Shown: positions 11,101-20,949 of the stretch, piece after piece
Layout: every line of letters starts with the position of its first letter
How positions within the stretch are numbered: the stretch's first letter is position 1
Assembly (NCBI GenBank): GCA_014529385.2
Contig: CM043968.1
Location: 23,397,513 to 23,461,512, forward strand
Length of the DNA: 64,000 nt
From: Adiantum capillus-veneris
Lineage: Eukaryota > Streptophyta > Polypodiopsida > Polypodiales > Pteridaceae
Direction: 5' to 3'
The notes under the pieces: generated by a model
What the model was told of the DNA's origin: nothing
What the model saw: the letters and a program-made list of their open reading frames with translations, nothing else
Database searches by the model: none
Position numbers and translations under genes: made by a program

Positions 11101-11237
11101 GCCTGTGTAGCAGTTAGTGGTCCCTGATTTCCTATCATGCTCCATGGTTTTGGTGTCGAGGTTTCTTCCGATGGATAATAGACAGGGTTTGCCACATATC
11201 CATTGGGATCTTCATAATATGCATGCATAGGCACCAA
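11101..11237 (-). pseudogene. gypsy-1 gag fragment on the far side of the copia-1 insertion
   Basis: The frame reads PNGYVANPVYYPSEETS and ends MIGNQGPLTATQAA at the insertion point. Crossing the copia element, it continues in frame with GEGRYSLDERTLMFIANGG at 5852 and below. It is out of frame with the gag core at 11276-12115, so a frameshift lies in the roughly 40 bases between them. Confidence 0.7.
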
Positions 11238-11275
11238 AGCCTTATCTTCTGATTCAGTTATTGTTGGTGTGTATC

Positions 11276-12115
11276 TTATACCAACTCAACTGGTCGTAAT
11301 CCTGGTAGGGGTGGATGTTGCCCCAACACCAGTTGTGGTCTTTCTACACCTACAGGTCCTGGTAAGTTGCCTGCTTGATATCTAGGCATCGGTGGAACTT
11401 GAGGGGAAGCTACTGGGGCTTGGGGAGCGTAAGGTCTCTCTCTCACATATCCCTTGTTATAATAACATTCCTCAGTCCCATGGTTGGTCCATTTTTGTTC
11501 AATAGCACACCACTTGGGCTGTTTAGCCTGGGGTTTGGCGTACAAGTTGATCTTGTTTAGCACTTCATCTACAAGCTGCTCCTGATTTACCGCTACTTCT
11601 CCTTTTGGTGCTGTCTTAGAAGACTTGCTTCCACTTTGCTGTGAAGATGAATCGTCATCAAGGTCCTTGAACTCCCCCTCTTTGTAGACCGCACAATTGT
11701 CCACAAGGTACAGAGCCTCCTTGGTCAACTCATTCAACGTTGTACTCCTCTTCATATGTAAGTCTTTCTGGAGATTTGCATTCCTTAGTCCTTGGATGAA
11801 TATCAGCATAAGTCTGGACTGAGTTGGCAGTTCTTTGACAGAACAGAACTTAACATATCTTTTTAGTCTTAGGGCTGCCTTTCGTACAGATTCTCCATCT
11901 TTCTGTTTGAATTTATGGATCTGTGAGACAGTATTATGAGTGATTCCCCTTTGAGAGAATTCCTCGATAAACTTGTCAAACACTTCCTCCATCGACTCAA
12001 AGCCTCTACACTCTACAGAGTCAAACCAAGTGGCAACATCATCCTCTAGGGTTAGTCCAAACCCTGCAAATTGGGTAGGAAAATCTAACACCTCTTCGGC
12101 CCTAATTACACGCAC
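11276..12115 (-). pseudogene. gypsy-1 gag core (capsid)
   Basis: This 279-residue segment matches the retrotransposon gag capsid domain. I see FAGFGLTLEDDVATWFDSV, IEEFSQRG, IHKFKQKDGESVRKAALRLKR and LIFIQGLRNANLQKDL, a helical pattern ending in the usual Leu/Asn-rich major-homology-like stretch. After it comes a Pro-rich linker (PQAPVASPQVPPMPRYQ). An in-frame TGA just upstream (KKYT, stop, SRDPRDH) looks like CGA to TGA. It continues the same frame as the N-terminal segment at 12149-12526. Confidence 0.85.
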
Positions 12116-12148
12116 AAAGGCTGCTACATGATCTCTTGGGTCTCTGCT

Positions 12149-12883
12149 TCATGTGTATTTCTTGTTTACCCATTTTTGCACTTGCGAAGGTCTAATTCTT
12201 CGATGGTCCACAAACCTCATCATTGGATCTCCCCGTCCTAGTCGATATAACTTCTCAGGCCTTCTATAATAGGCTGGTTCCTCTCCCAATGGTGCTCCTA
12301 AGCCATAATTTCTAACGGTTCTCGCTGGAGGTGGTTCTTCTCTACGAACTCGTTCTATGGGTGGTTCTCTAGGCTCTGTTGACCCTTGTGTTTTTGGCTT
12401 ACTCTCTGCTTGATACCTTGAATAGTGTGGTGGTTCTTGCAAATCCCTGAGCCCTCGTGCGGCTTGATAACCATCTCGATTTCGGTCTGGTTCCATTGTT
12501 GCACTCTGTCGTAGCCATGCCTGCAATGATGGTTGGTTTGCTGGTTGGTCTTGGCCGTTGAATGCTTGCGATCGGGTGGAATGTGAGGTAGCGTCATACT
12601 AATCTAAAAAAGGATTCGTTGACCTACTTGGGGTGTAGGGGACTCTTGGCACTTCTTCAGGGGCATATGCTGATGCTCCTGGACCTGTTGCCCTCTCTAC
12701 CTCCTCTGGGAGAATACGTTGGTATTCTCGCCCGTATCTATCAACAAAAACTATACCCTTCCCCGTAACAGTTTCATAAGAGAATAAGTAAAGAACTTTG
12801 TCTTTGCTTAATTCGTTTACGTATGGTTCTTTGTTGCGAAAGTAAGAGACTATACCCTCACTCTCATGTTTGTAGATTCCCAC
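12149..12883 (-). pseudogene. gypsy-1 gag N-terminal extension, second part
   Basis: This frame precedes the capsid core. It is interrupted once by a TAG near 12599. The content is Pro, Arg and Glu rich (REPPIERVRREEPPPARTV) with the short phrase SYETVTGKGIVFVDRYG. I do not recognise a named domain. Long N-terminal gag extensions are known in Tat-type elements. A frameshift in the overlap 12850-12883 joins it to the first part. Confidence 0.6.
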
Positions 12884-13431
12884 ATTCTCGTTATAAGTTG
12901 GAATTCTAGTTGTTTTTTCTTATCATACATAAAAATAGCTCCGCGCCGATCAATGTTTGGTGGCGGTTCTTGAGTTTCTGAAACCATTTTCCCTTTTGCC
13001 ATGTTATCTCCATATCTGTTGTAATCTTCAGGGTTACTAACTATTAAATAGTGGTTTCCCTTTTCGTCTCGGAATCTATCTCCATCATCATAGACTCGGA
13101 TTATCTCCAATCTTTGAGCTGGCCTCTCTTCGATACAAATGCACTTGCGGCCTCGATAGTCAGAATAGACTAGGGCTCCTCTCGAGTTTGTTCCCTCCAA
13201 GAAGATCACCGTGAGCTTGGAATCACTCAAAGAATTTTGGAAGGTGCTTCCTCCTCGCATAGGTCCATCATAGGGAAAACCTCCTGGCTGTTGACTACCC
13301 ATCATGAAGAAAGATTTGTCTGACGACGTGTCAGTATCACTACCTTCCTCAATAATCGGTGCTAGCGGATCTAGCCTTGCCTGAGTTGCACTCTCTTCGG
13401 TGGACACTAAGCTACCTTGGTTACCTGCCAC
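12850..13431 (-). pseudogene. gypsy-1 gag N-terminal extension, first part with the likely start
   Basis: The first Met of the gag frame after the leader is at 13431 (MAGNQGSLVSTEESATQARL). The phrase SYKGREY-like of the next part and YSDYRGRKCICIEERPAQ here look related, each being a short beta-rich block with a Tyr-Arg-Gly core, so this extension may contain an internal repeat. No known domain. I chose this start because upstream all frames are closed and the palindrome-bearing leader begins. Confidence 0.55.
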
Positions 13432-13894
13432 CTTCTAGTCTCTAACAATGTATCTTCCTGATCTTAAATTCATCAAACTTATCAATGCAATTTATCACAA
13501 ATCCAACCACTCACCTGGCAAAGGTCAATTTCTGCTCAACTTCTTGCTTTGTTGCTGAATATACCTGTACACAAGCGTTTTAATTTCGGCAATTGAATCA
13601 AAGAATTTATCTGCTAGAGGTTATCTTAGTAATGATTGGTATAACTGGAGAGTTAATCTCAACCACTTCTGTATTTTATACACTGATGATGTTCTAGATT
13701 AGGTTTGCTAATCTGAAACAGTACTACCCTCACATGTTGGTCAACTTACGTGAATAAGTTTGAATTTAGTCTTTGCTTCGTCAAATGGGCAAACAAGGTC
13801 TAAATTCACTTCTGAAAGAAGTTCTGAAACCCTTAAGCCAAATGGAATCTCACTGTCTATGCCAGGTCAAATTTTCCTTGCAGTATATCCCGAT

Positions 13895-13918
13895 AGACAT
13901 CCTACGCGTAGAATGTCT
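13895..13918. repeat. leader palindrome copy 1 (one mismatch)
   Basis: The half-site AGACATCCTACG is followed by its reverse complement with one changed base (AGAATG in place of AGGATG). The centre is ACGCGT. This is the most decayed of the four copies. Confidence 0.9.
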
Positions 13919-14170
13919 CCTGCTGTGTTTTGCCTGGATTTTTGCACTGTTGTTTCCCCTTGTTGTGCTGAGCTTACAGCTGCTTTACTTTTTGATTTGG
14001 ACACCTATTAGCTGGTCAATGAGTCAGAAATCTGTTCCGACAGCCTGTTGCTGGTATTGATCAGTCTAATCAACTCCAAATTGGACCAAAATTGACTAGT
14101 AGGCTTGCCTCAGGCTATATATGGGCCTTACTATGCTCAAAGTCAAAGTCTGGCTTCAATTTCTTGCATT

Positions 14171-14194
14171 AGACATCCTACGCGTAGGATGTCT
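14171..14194. repeat. leader palindrome copy 2 (perfect, 24 bp)
   Basis: The half-site AGACATCCTACG is followed exactly by its reverse complement. The centre is ACGCGT. The flanking sequence is unlike that of the other copies, so this is not part of a larger repeat. Confidence 0.95.
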
Positions 14195-14295
14195 TTTTCA
14201 TCAGAATGGCTTCAAACTCAATGCCCAGGCTCTCCTTGAGTTGCTGATCACTTTGGTATACTCAGAATTCAGTTTGGAGTCCCAAATCACTCAGA

Positions 14296-14319
14296 AGACA
14301 TCCTACGCGTAGGATGTCT
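14296..14319. repeat. leader palindrome copy 3 (perfect, 24 bp)
   Basis: Identical 24-bp palindrome, 125 bp from copy 2. Copies 2 and 3 are both followed by TTTTT on the plus strand. Confidence 0.95.
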
Positions 14320-14738
14320 TTTTGTCCTGTTTGACCCCAGATTTGTCCCACAGCTTCCCCTTGATGTCAGTAACCCAATGGTATGCTTAAATTTTGTTTT
14401 GGATGCCAAAAGTCCCAAATTTTAGTTGTTCTTGCCTTTTTCAGTCAAAAGTTCTAAAGTCCACTTTGAACCCAATTTTCTCACCCAAATGAGGTGAAAC
14501 CCCTTTCAGTCACTCAATATATCATGCAAGACATGCTCATGCAGCCATCTTATGGTTTTGGTCTCAAAATAATGTTTTGGCACTATTTGGGTAGGATGTC
14601 TGGTAATTTCAGTCTATCTAGCCTTATCCTGTCAAGATATGGCCAAATTTCCACTTTCCAGTTGAAATTAGGGCAAACCCTACCTTCTGAACACACTGGT
14701 CAACTCAAAATCCCAAAATTCCTCCCAGATTAGCATGT

Positions 14739-14762
14739 AGACATCCTACGCGTAGGATGTCT
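14739..14762. repeat. leader palindrome copy 4 (perfect, 24 bp)
   Basis: Identical 24-bp palindrome, nearest of the four to the primer-binding site. A half-site (GTAGGATGTCT) also occurs at 14591-14601, and another at 15664-15674 inside the LTR. Confidence 0.95.
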
Positions 14763-15290
14763 CATGGCTTAAAATTCAATTTTTTTCTAACAGGTATGCT
14801 CCTGATGCTCTGTAGATCTATCAGAAACACTCACAGTAACTTTTGGACTTCAATTAGGCTTTTAAACACACTTTTGCGTCTTTTTGAGTCTTTTACAAAC
14901 TTGTAATGACTTTACCAAGCAAGTGTTCATGCATGAAATGCTCTAGATCCTGAATCATGATGTCCTACTTACTCTACTCCTACCTATCATGTGAAATGGT
15001 GATAATGGTGTTTTTGGTTGCTTTTTGGCCTCTTCGGACTCTCAAGCTCTCCTCTCACCGCTTCTACCACTCCAACTCCTACTCTAGAACTCAACTACCA
15101 CCTAAAACTACCTAAGTCTACCTCATCTACCTAAGTCGAAGGATCTAGGCCAGACACATGCTCCCTAGACTCCCTCTAAGACCTAGAGAGTCCTCCACCC
15201 TCTGATCCTATCTAAATGTAAAGCGAGACTCTTGGCAAGCCAAAAATCCCAATCCTCAAGGATTAGTTTCGGTCACCTACCTAAGGTTTT

Positions 15291-15310
15291 CGTCCCCGGC
15301 AGCGACGCCA
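15291..15310 (-). promoter_or_regulatory. gypsy-1 primer-binding site
   Basis: The minus strand reads TGGCGTCGCTGCCGGGGACG, one base from the end of the LTR. This is the TGGCGCCGTTGCCGGGGA-type site used by many plant Tat and Athila elements and usually credited to a tRNA-Asp-like primer. It fixes the LTR boundary on this side. Confidence 0.8.
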
Positions 15311-15311
15311 A

Positions 15312-16247
15312 TGTTGGACGGATACGCCACGACGGACGTTAGCACAGCGAGAACTCACCTAACATGTAATGTCAGCTAAGGACGAAGCTCGACCCACAGG
15401 CGTGTGGAAGCAAGCATAAGGTGTAAACCTACACTCGACCGACTCCTAACTAATTCCTACAGAGGTCTCTACCAATTATCTAAGTCACAGCCTTCAAGAG
15501 TGCATAAGAGGAAACTTCCTACAACGCTTTCTAGAGCCGAACACCCATCAAGCAATCTCGAAACACCATAGAACTTGAATGAGACCCTACTAATACCAAT
15601 AGGTCAATCTCCCTAAGGTCTATGAACCAAAATCCCGACCCAAAACACCCGGTGCAGAAACATGTAGGATGTCTTGCCGAAATCTGCAGGTCTTCGTTTT
15701 TGAAATCTAAAGTGCCTAATGTGTAGTTCTACTCAATGTGAACGCGTGGATATGCTCCAATGCAAAATCGGACAACGTATACTCACCCAAACACCCGATG
15801 AAGCTCGTAGAAGGAGCTCGCAAGACCGAACCGTATGCGCGCAATGTAGGTATCAGCGCGTAGCTCTCGTCAAGGGCAACACGCTGCACTTCTCCGCACT
15901 CAATTCCGACCACCGGAGCACACGTAGCGTCAAGATGAAGGTCACACACTCTCTCTCGTACACAGTACGCTCTCTCACAGACTTCAAACTTGTTTTTAAA
16001 ATGACAAAAATGTTTTTTCATTAAGGTCAAAAAATGGTATATATACCTTACAATTTCTCAAACCCTAAAGTTCCAAAATCAACCATCTAATCAATCTAAC
16101 TATCAAAACTAGGATACAATCTGAAAACTTCTGTAAGTCCCAATAGTTACAAGGTGAAAAATCCGGTCTTCCTCAATGAACGAATAATTACAAAAAATAA
16201 GAGTCCTCCGAGTAGTTACTGCCGTGGGGTGTGTCCAGCTTCTAACA
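15312..16247 (-). repeat. gypsy-1 5' LTR (936 bp)
   Basis: The LTR ends CCGTCCAACA next to the primer site. Its other end is placed at TGTTAGAAGCTGG, giving TGTT/AACA ends. That choice is supported by what lies beyond: the very next bases (CTATTAGAGA) fall inside a unit of the tandem array that continues to 16845, so this is where foreign sequence meets the array. The partner LTR is outside the window, so the boundary is not confirmed by comparison. Confidence 0.6.
16039..16046 (-). promoter_or_regulatory. possible TATA box of the gypsy-1 LTR
   Basis: TATATATA lies about 200 bp inside the LTR from its upstream end, a normal place for the U3 promoter. The motif is its own complement, so orientation comes only from the element. 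Confidence 0.4.
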
Positions 16248-16845
16248 CTATTAGAGAAATTAGAGTAAGGGATAGCACACACACACACACACATATCCTT
16301 CTTTAAGCTAATTGAATCTTACTAATCTATTAGACATATTAGAGTAAGAGATAGCGCGCACACACACACACACACACACAGCTAATTGAATCTTACTAAT
16401 CTATTAGAGAGATTAGAGTAAGAGATAGCGCACACACACACACATATCCTTCTTTAAGTTAATTGAATCTTACTAATCTATTAGAGAGATTAGAGTAAGA
16501 GATAGCACACATACACACATATCCTTCTTAAAACTAATTGAATCTTACTTATCTATTAGAGAAATTAGAGTAAGAGATAGCACACACACACACACATAGC
16601 TAATTGAATCTTACTAATCTATTAGAGATATTAGAGTAAGAGATAGCATACACACACACACACACATATCCTTCTTAAAATTAATTGAATCTTACTAATC
16701 TATTAGAGAGATTAGAGTAAGAGATAGCACTCACACACACACACATATCCTTCTTAAAACTAATTGAATCCTACTAATCTATTAGAGAGATTAGAGTCAA
16801 AAATAGCACACATGCATCATTCCTAAAGTTAATTGAATGTTTAAT
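16248..16845. repeat. tandem array of a 65-95-bp unit with an embedded (CA)n
   Basis: About eight units, each reading roughly TTAGAGTAAGAGATAGC, (CA)n, ATATCCTTCTT, then AATTGAATCTTACTAATCTA. The (CA)n tract varies in length, and two units lack the ATATCCTTCTT block, so there are long and short unit types. The array is cut at its left edge by the gypsy-1 LTR. I see no coding capacity. Confidence 0.85.
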
Positions 16846-17876
16846 TAATACGCACCTTATTAGTCCACTAGAGTTTTTGCTCTCTTAGTGGTTTGTGGAC
16901 GCCTTCTCTCTAAGAGAAGTGGCAGCACTTCGTGAGTACTATAGAGGCAATCTCTATGTCTAAAGTGTGAGCATGGATGCTCTATTTATAGCAGAAAAGA
17001 AAACGTCCAACTTTTTTTATCCAAAAAAAATATTTTTTTTTATTTTTTTTTCCAAAAATCATACCCGCGTTTTTAGTAACCTTGTGGTACCCATTAGCTT
17101 GACCACTTTGTCATTATCATCAAAAGATAAGGCCACACAGCCCCCCCTCATTAAGATTTAGCCTCTCCTTTTCATGTGATAGTGTGTCCCACTTTGTCCC
17201 CTCCTATGTGAGTTTAGGTGAGTCCATGTGCCTTCATTTGTCATCCCTGTGTATTCTTTTGTCTTTATAATTATTTTATTTATTTCTTTAATGATAATTT
17301 ATTTTAAACTTTACAGTCTTATATTAACTTTACAGTAGTACAAGAAAATTCTACAATCAGTAAATAAGTCTTGCAATAAGTTAATTGGTGATTCATATAG
17401 CTAAACATGTCAGAATTTTGTAGCGTAAATTTTAAATTCTAGGTTTTCTTAGCCTACGATTCATAATTTGAACTCGAATATCTTAAATAATGAGTGATGG
17501 TGGTTTAAAAAAATTCAAATGCGTAATAGAACTTGTGTGAAATTCGAAAGTAGAGACCTTACATGCAAAGACTTTACTTCTAGTGCTATTAAGTTCGTGC
17601 CCTTCATCTAACACATGTTTGACATCGTCCCTACAAAACCATACCCATGTCTGATTGTTACGCCCCTCCCAGTTGCATTTCCCCCAAAAACTTGGTGCCG
17701 CTGTTTCCTTGGCAAGTGAACTTAGACCCGTGTTTGCACCTGCGGATTGCCCACATGGTTACTTGTGATGCATCTCCAAATGACAACTTTCGAGCCTTTC
17801 TTTGTCGAGCAACATTTTGAGTGACATACTCTGGCCTATGTGAACTATTTGCCTCCTTGCCTATAACATTGCCGAA
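16846..17876. other. unassigned AT-rich DNA
   Basis: No gene recognised. The minus strand has a TATA-like CTATAAATAGAG at about 16979-16990 and a G-run (GAGGGGGGGCTGTG) near 17141. Together these could be remnants of an LTR promoter and polypurine tract, but no PBS, partner LTR or coding remnant supports this. The last 240 bases keep sparse coding-like sequence in the frame of the next feature. Confidence 0.4.
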
Positions 17877-18165
17877 TTACTTACGTCGCCTTGTCATTGT
17901 AACCCTCTCTCCAAAAAACTCAGGCACCTTTGGAAGACCAGTTCTTCCAATTGCATCGTTCACAACACGGTTAGTCTGTGATGGAGTAGGTGTGTGAAAT
18001 TGTCGTGAAGTTGCCTTGTCTCTCATCTTGCTTATGCTTGGTCCGCTTCCTATATACTTACCCTCTTTATATGCCGTTCTTTTGGATTGTTGAAGAAGAG
18101 TGTTCCCAATATCCAAAACTATTGCATCGTACAAAGACATTTTAGGCTTGTGACCTTCACCTGCT

Positions 18166-18217
<52 letters not shown>

Positions 18218-18395
18218 TCCGAAGTGCAACACATGCAGTTTTGCTGGGGAGAGTTTTGCTATGCGCACGCCAGTTTGACGGGGGAGAGCATAGGGAGGGC
18301 GAGTTGCCGGTGGTGGGGCGAGCATAGGGAGGGTGAGTTGGTGGGGCGAGCATAGGAAGGGAAAACATCCTTTTTTTTGGGTACATGACTTGCAT
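17877..18395 (-). CDS. hypothetical open frame, possible exon
   Basis: A 172-residue frame I do not recognise. Its middle is an artificial Arg-Glu run from a (CT)n microsatellite. The part after it (MSLYDAIVLDIGNTLLQQSK, then KYIGSGPSISKMRD and KVPEFFGERVTMTRR) has ordinary composition. It ends at GCGAC/GTAAGT, a consensus splice donor, and its stop codon is formed by the first intron bases, which is what a true coding exon ending there would look like. The first 60 residues are Pro-rich and less convincing. It may be an exon of a host gene or of an unrecognised transposon. Confidence 0.3.
18169..18214. repeat. (CT)n microsatellite
   Basis: About 23 perfect CT units. Confidence 0.95.
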
Positions 18396-19086
18396 ATGTT
18401 ATGGGTTCTTCCTAATGCTATGGACAGTTGGGTTTCGAGCCTCTCTGTTGTTTGTTCACCACATATATCGATCTATAAAATGTGAGTGAGAAACTCTCCC
18501 TCTTGAGAAATTTTTCTTACGAGAAATTCTGCTTTGTCTTGCCTCTCAGCTATCCACGTGTCACTGTTTTTTTCTATCGTTTTTTTAAAATCTCACATTA
18601 TTGAAAGTAATTAATATTGGGCTATGCTCGCGCTCTCTCGCTCTCTCGTTCTCTCTCTCTCTCTCAAAGAAAGCATCACATTAGACCTTGGATACTTGAC
18701 TCTCTCTCTCTCTCACTCAAAGAAAGCGTCACATTAGACCTTGGATACTTGACTCTCTCATTGCACCTCTTTTTTGTTGAATATTTGGAACCAGCCGTAT
18801 TCACTTAAGACCAATTGCATTAGTAACTTACAACCATAGAGCAACGTGCCATTGTCAATTTGGATGGTGCATGCATGGAATTAAAAGTAGGGTTCTTTAT
18901 TAGAATAATGGGGAAGCAACTCAAGCCTGAGAATGCTTTGAAAACCTTTGCATAAGAATCAACACCTCTTTTATTTGCTAAACTATACACCTTTACAACA
19001 CTTGATAATGTAACAATCAAGTGATGAATTTGATAATAGAATAGAGTGCCTGGCTTAACGTGGGTAGCAAAAAAAAAAAAAAAAAA
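18396..19086. other. unassigned DNA with a short direct duplication
   Basis: No gene seen. A block of about 40 bp (starting CAAAGAAAGC and containing CATTAGACCTTGGATACTTG) is present at 18665 and again at 18718, with CT repeats between and after, a likely slippage duplication. Confidence 0.6.
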
Positions 19087-19177
19087 GAGCAATAGCGATA
19101 TCGCTATTGTTACTTTTTTTTTTGGCTTTTTTTAAGATCAAAATAAAAAAAACAATAACGATATCGCTATTGCTCAT
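19087..19177. repeat. MITE-like foldback with nested palindromes
   Basis: A perfect 20-bp palindrome (half-site CAATAGCGAT, 19090-19109) and a near-identical copy with one mismatch (19153-19172) are separated by A/T tracts. The whole block is close to its own reverse complement, flanked by A-run on the left and T-run on the right. No TIR-TSD pair could be fixed. Confidence 0.7.
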
Positions 19178-19734
19178 TTTTTTATTTTTGTACTTGGTGA
19201 GCCCTTCTCGCACGCCATAGTCGGCCATCACCTTCACACGTTGGTGAGCCATCTCTTTCGACGGGTGCTCCTCCATCATCTTCGACCACACGAGTTGAAG
19301 GATTGTAGGCATCGGAGTCAAGGTTGAGCAGCGTGTAGAAGGAGCCAAGGTTCAACGAGGTCATAGACAGGAAGACGGCGGACTTGGGGTCTCACACAGG
19401 GCTACGAAGTGTTGCTGGATCGCCATCGAGAGAATGAAATTTCTCCATCTGAGAGAGAGTACTCCTCTTCTTCGTCACCCTCCATCTCGCATTAACACGG
19501 GGCTGCGCGTTGGTTTGGGCAATGGTGAGGAGAAGGCCATTGTTGACGAGCTGGCTGATGGGTGCGTGCGAGATTTTCCTTCGATCAGTGATCCGTCGGC
19601 TATTACCTTCGCCTGGTGCTCGCCTGGTGCTCGCCTGGTGCTCAGCTCCACCAAGTCCTTGCCTATTCAGAATAAGCAAAAATATTACCTGTTCCATTTA
19701 CATTCTCCAACCCTCTGAAAAGGTTCCATTTCCA
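19178..19734. other. unassigned DNA
   Basis: GC content is higher than in the neighbouring DNA and several short frames overlap on both strands, but none has a recognisable domain. A 13-bp unit (GCTCGCCTGGTGC-like) is repeated three times at about 19612-19642. Confidence 0.4.
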
Positions 19735-20056
19735 TCTCTACAAAGAAGTTGAATCCCAACTTGTAGACTAACTTCTTTTTGAACTGGCAGATACCGTTGG
19801 CAACATCCACCCCAAAATGAATGTACTTACTACAGACACCGTACCGTGTCATGGCCGTCAAAAAGCAATGGTTGGCATATGAAGCCTCTCTTTCAATCCG
19901 GTAAGAAGACCACCTCAATCTAGTGTTAAGTGAAGCCTCTTTGTAGAAAGTGAAGGTCCCAAGAGAAGATCGCCTGCTGGGAGAGAGAGATGTGGGAAGG
20001 TGGTAGTGTGTGATAGTGAGGAGAGAGGGAAAGAGAGAGGACACATGAGGCACATT

Positions 20057-20060
<4 letters not shown>
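19735..20060 (-). CDS. hypothetical frame fragment
   Basis: The minus strand keeps an open frame with ordinary amino-acid composition (EREASYANHCFLTAMTRYG, then CSKYIHFGVDVANGICQFKK and GFNFFVEMEMEPF). I do not recognise the family. It is bounded by a (GA)n tract on one side. It could be a fragment of a transposase or a host exon; there is no evidence for either. Confidence 0.2.
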
Positions 20061-20087
<27 letters not shown>

Positions 20088-20252
20088 CATGGGAGGACAT
20101 GTGATGAGGGACCAAGATAATTGTGTACACAACAATGTTTAGTTGTTATATTGTAACTCAACATCATCAAATAAATAAAGTTATTTAGGTCATTTATTAG
20201 TCTCCACTCTCTATCTTTGTTTTAATCTATTTGGTTTTAGATATGTACACAA

Positions 20253-20561
20253 GAGAGAGAGAGAGAGAGAACATTGTAGCCTAAATGATTTTAGCATGCG
20301 ATAGCGTGAACATACACCCAACTCAGAGTAATTGTTTTCTTTTGGTTCAATTTGATAGAAAACCACATCGCAATGTGGGGGGAGGGATAGGGATTAGTGG
20401 GGTAGAGGAGAAGAGAGAGGGTAGGAGGAGCAGATGGAGAGATGGAGAGAGAGAGGGGGGGGGGGGGGGGGTGTAGGGGTTAGAAAACCATATTGCAATG
20501 TGGGGGGCGGTATGGGGATTAGTGTGGTAAAGGAGAAGAGAGAGGTGTGAGGAGGAGCGCA

Positions 20562-20628
<67 letters not shown>

Positions 20629-20682
20629 GTCCTCAGAGGTCAAATATGACCTGTGGGACCAAATACACAAATTACAAAGGTA

Positions 20683-20733
<51 letters not shown>

Positions 20734-20870
20734 GGGGTAAGGGATTAGTGGAGGAGTGGGTAAGAGAGAGGGTAATAGGAGCAGGAGAGAGAGAGAAAAA
20801 GAGAGAGAGGGAGAGAGAGAGCAAGCACGGTTTAGTGGGAGAGAGGGAAAGAGAGAGGACACATGAGGCA

Positions 20871-20949
<79 letters not shown>

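Larger units (their letters stand above)
13432..15290 (-). other. gypsy-1 untranslated leader
   Basis: About 1.86 kb between the primer-binding site and the gag start has no long frame on the minus strand. Its notable content is four copies of one 24-bp palindrome (13895, 14171, 14296, 14739) plus a half-copy at 14591-14601. The rest is AT-rich and shows no other repeat I could see. A leader of this kind would hold the RNA packaging and dimerisation signals. Confidence 0.6.
1..16247 (-). mobile_element. Ty3/gypsy retrotransposon gypsy-1, split by copia-1, 3' end beyond the window
   Basis: The minus strand reads, in order: LTR, primer-binding site, long leader, gag, two CCHC knuckles, protease, spacer, RT, RNase H, a duplicated zinc domain and integrase. 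The gag-protease-RT-RNaseH-integrase order places it in Ty3/gypsy. The PBS type, the long leader and the GIDFVGP-type integrase suggest the Tat/Athila side of the plant elements. There is no chromodomain in the part visible. A complete copia element sits between the gag core and the nucleocapsid knuckles; removing it (5853-11100, with one target-site copy) rejoins the gag frame. Frameshifts and stops throughout show the copy is dead. The 3' LTR should lie upstream of base 1. Confidence 0.9.

Noticed and set aside
15312-16247. Short frames of about 100 codons on both strands at 15716-16030
   Set aside because: They overlap each other on opposite strands inside the gypsy-1 LTR and have no domain.
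16248-16845. Array considered as a CRISPR-like repeat-spacer structure
   Set aside because: The varying part is a (CA)n microsatellite, not unique spacers, and the setting is a plant nuclear genome.
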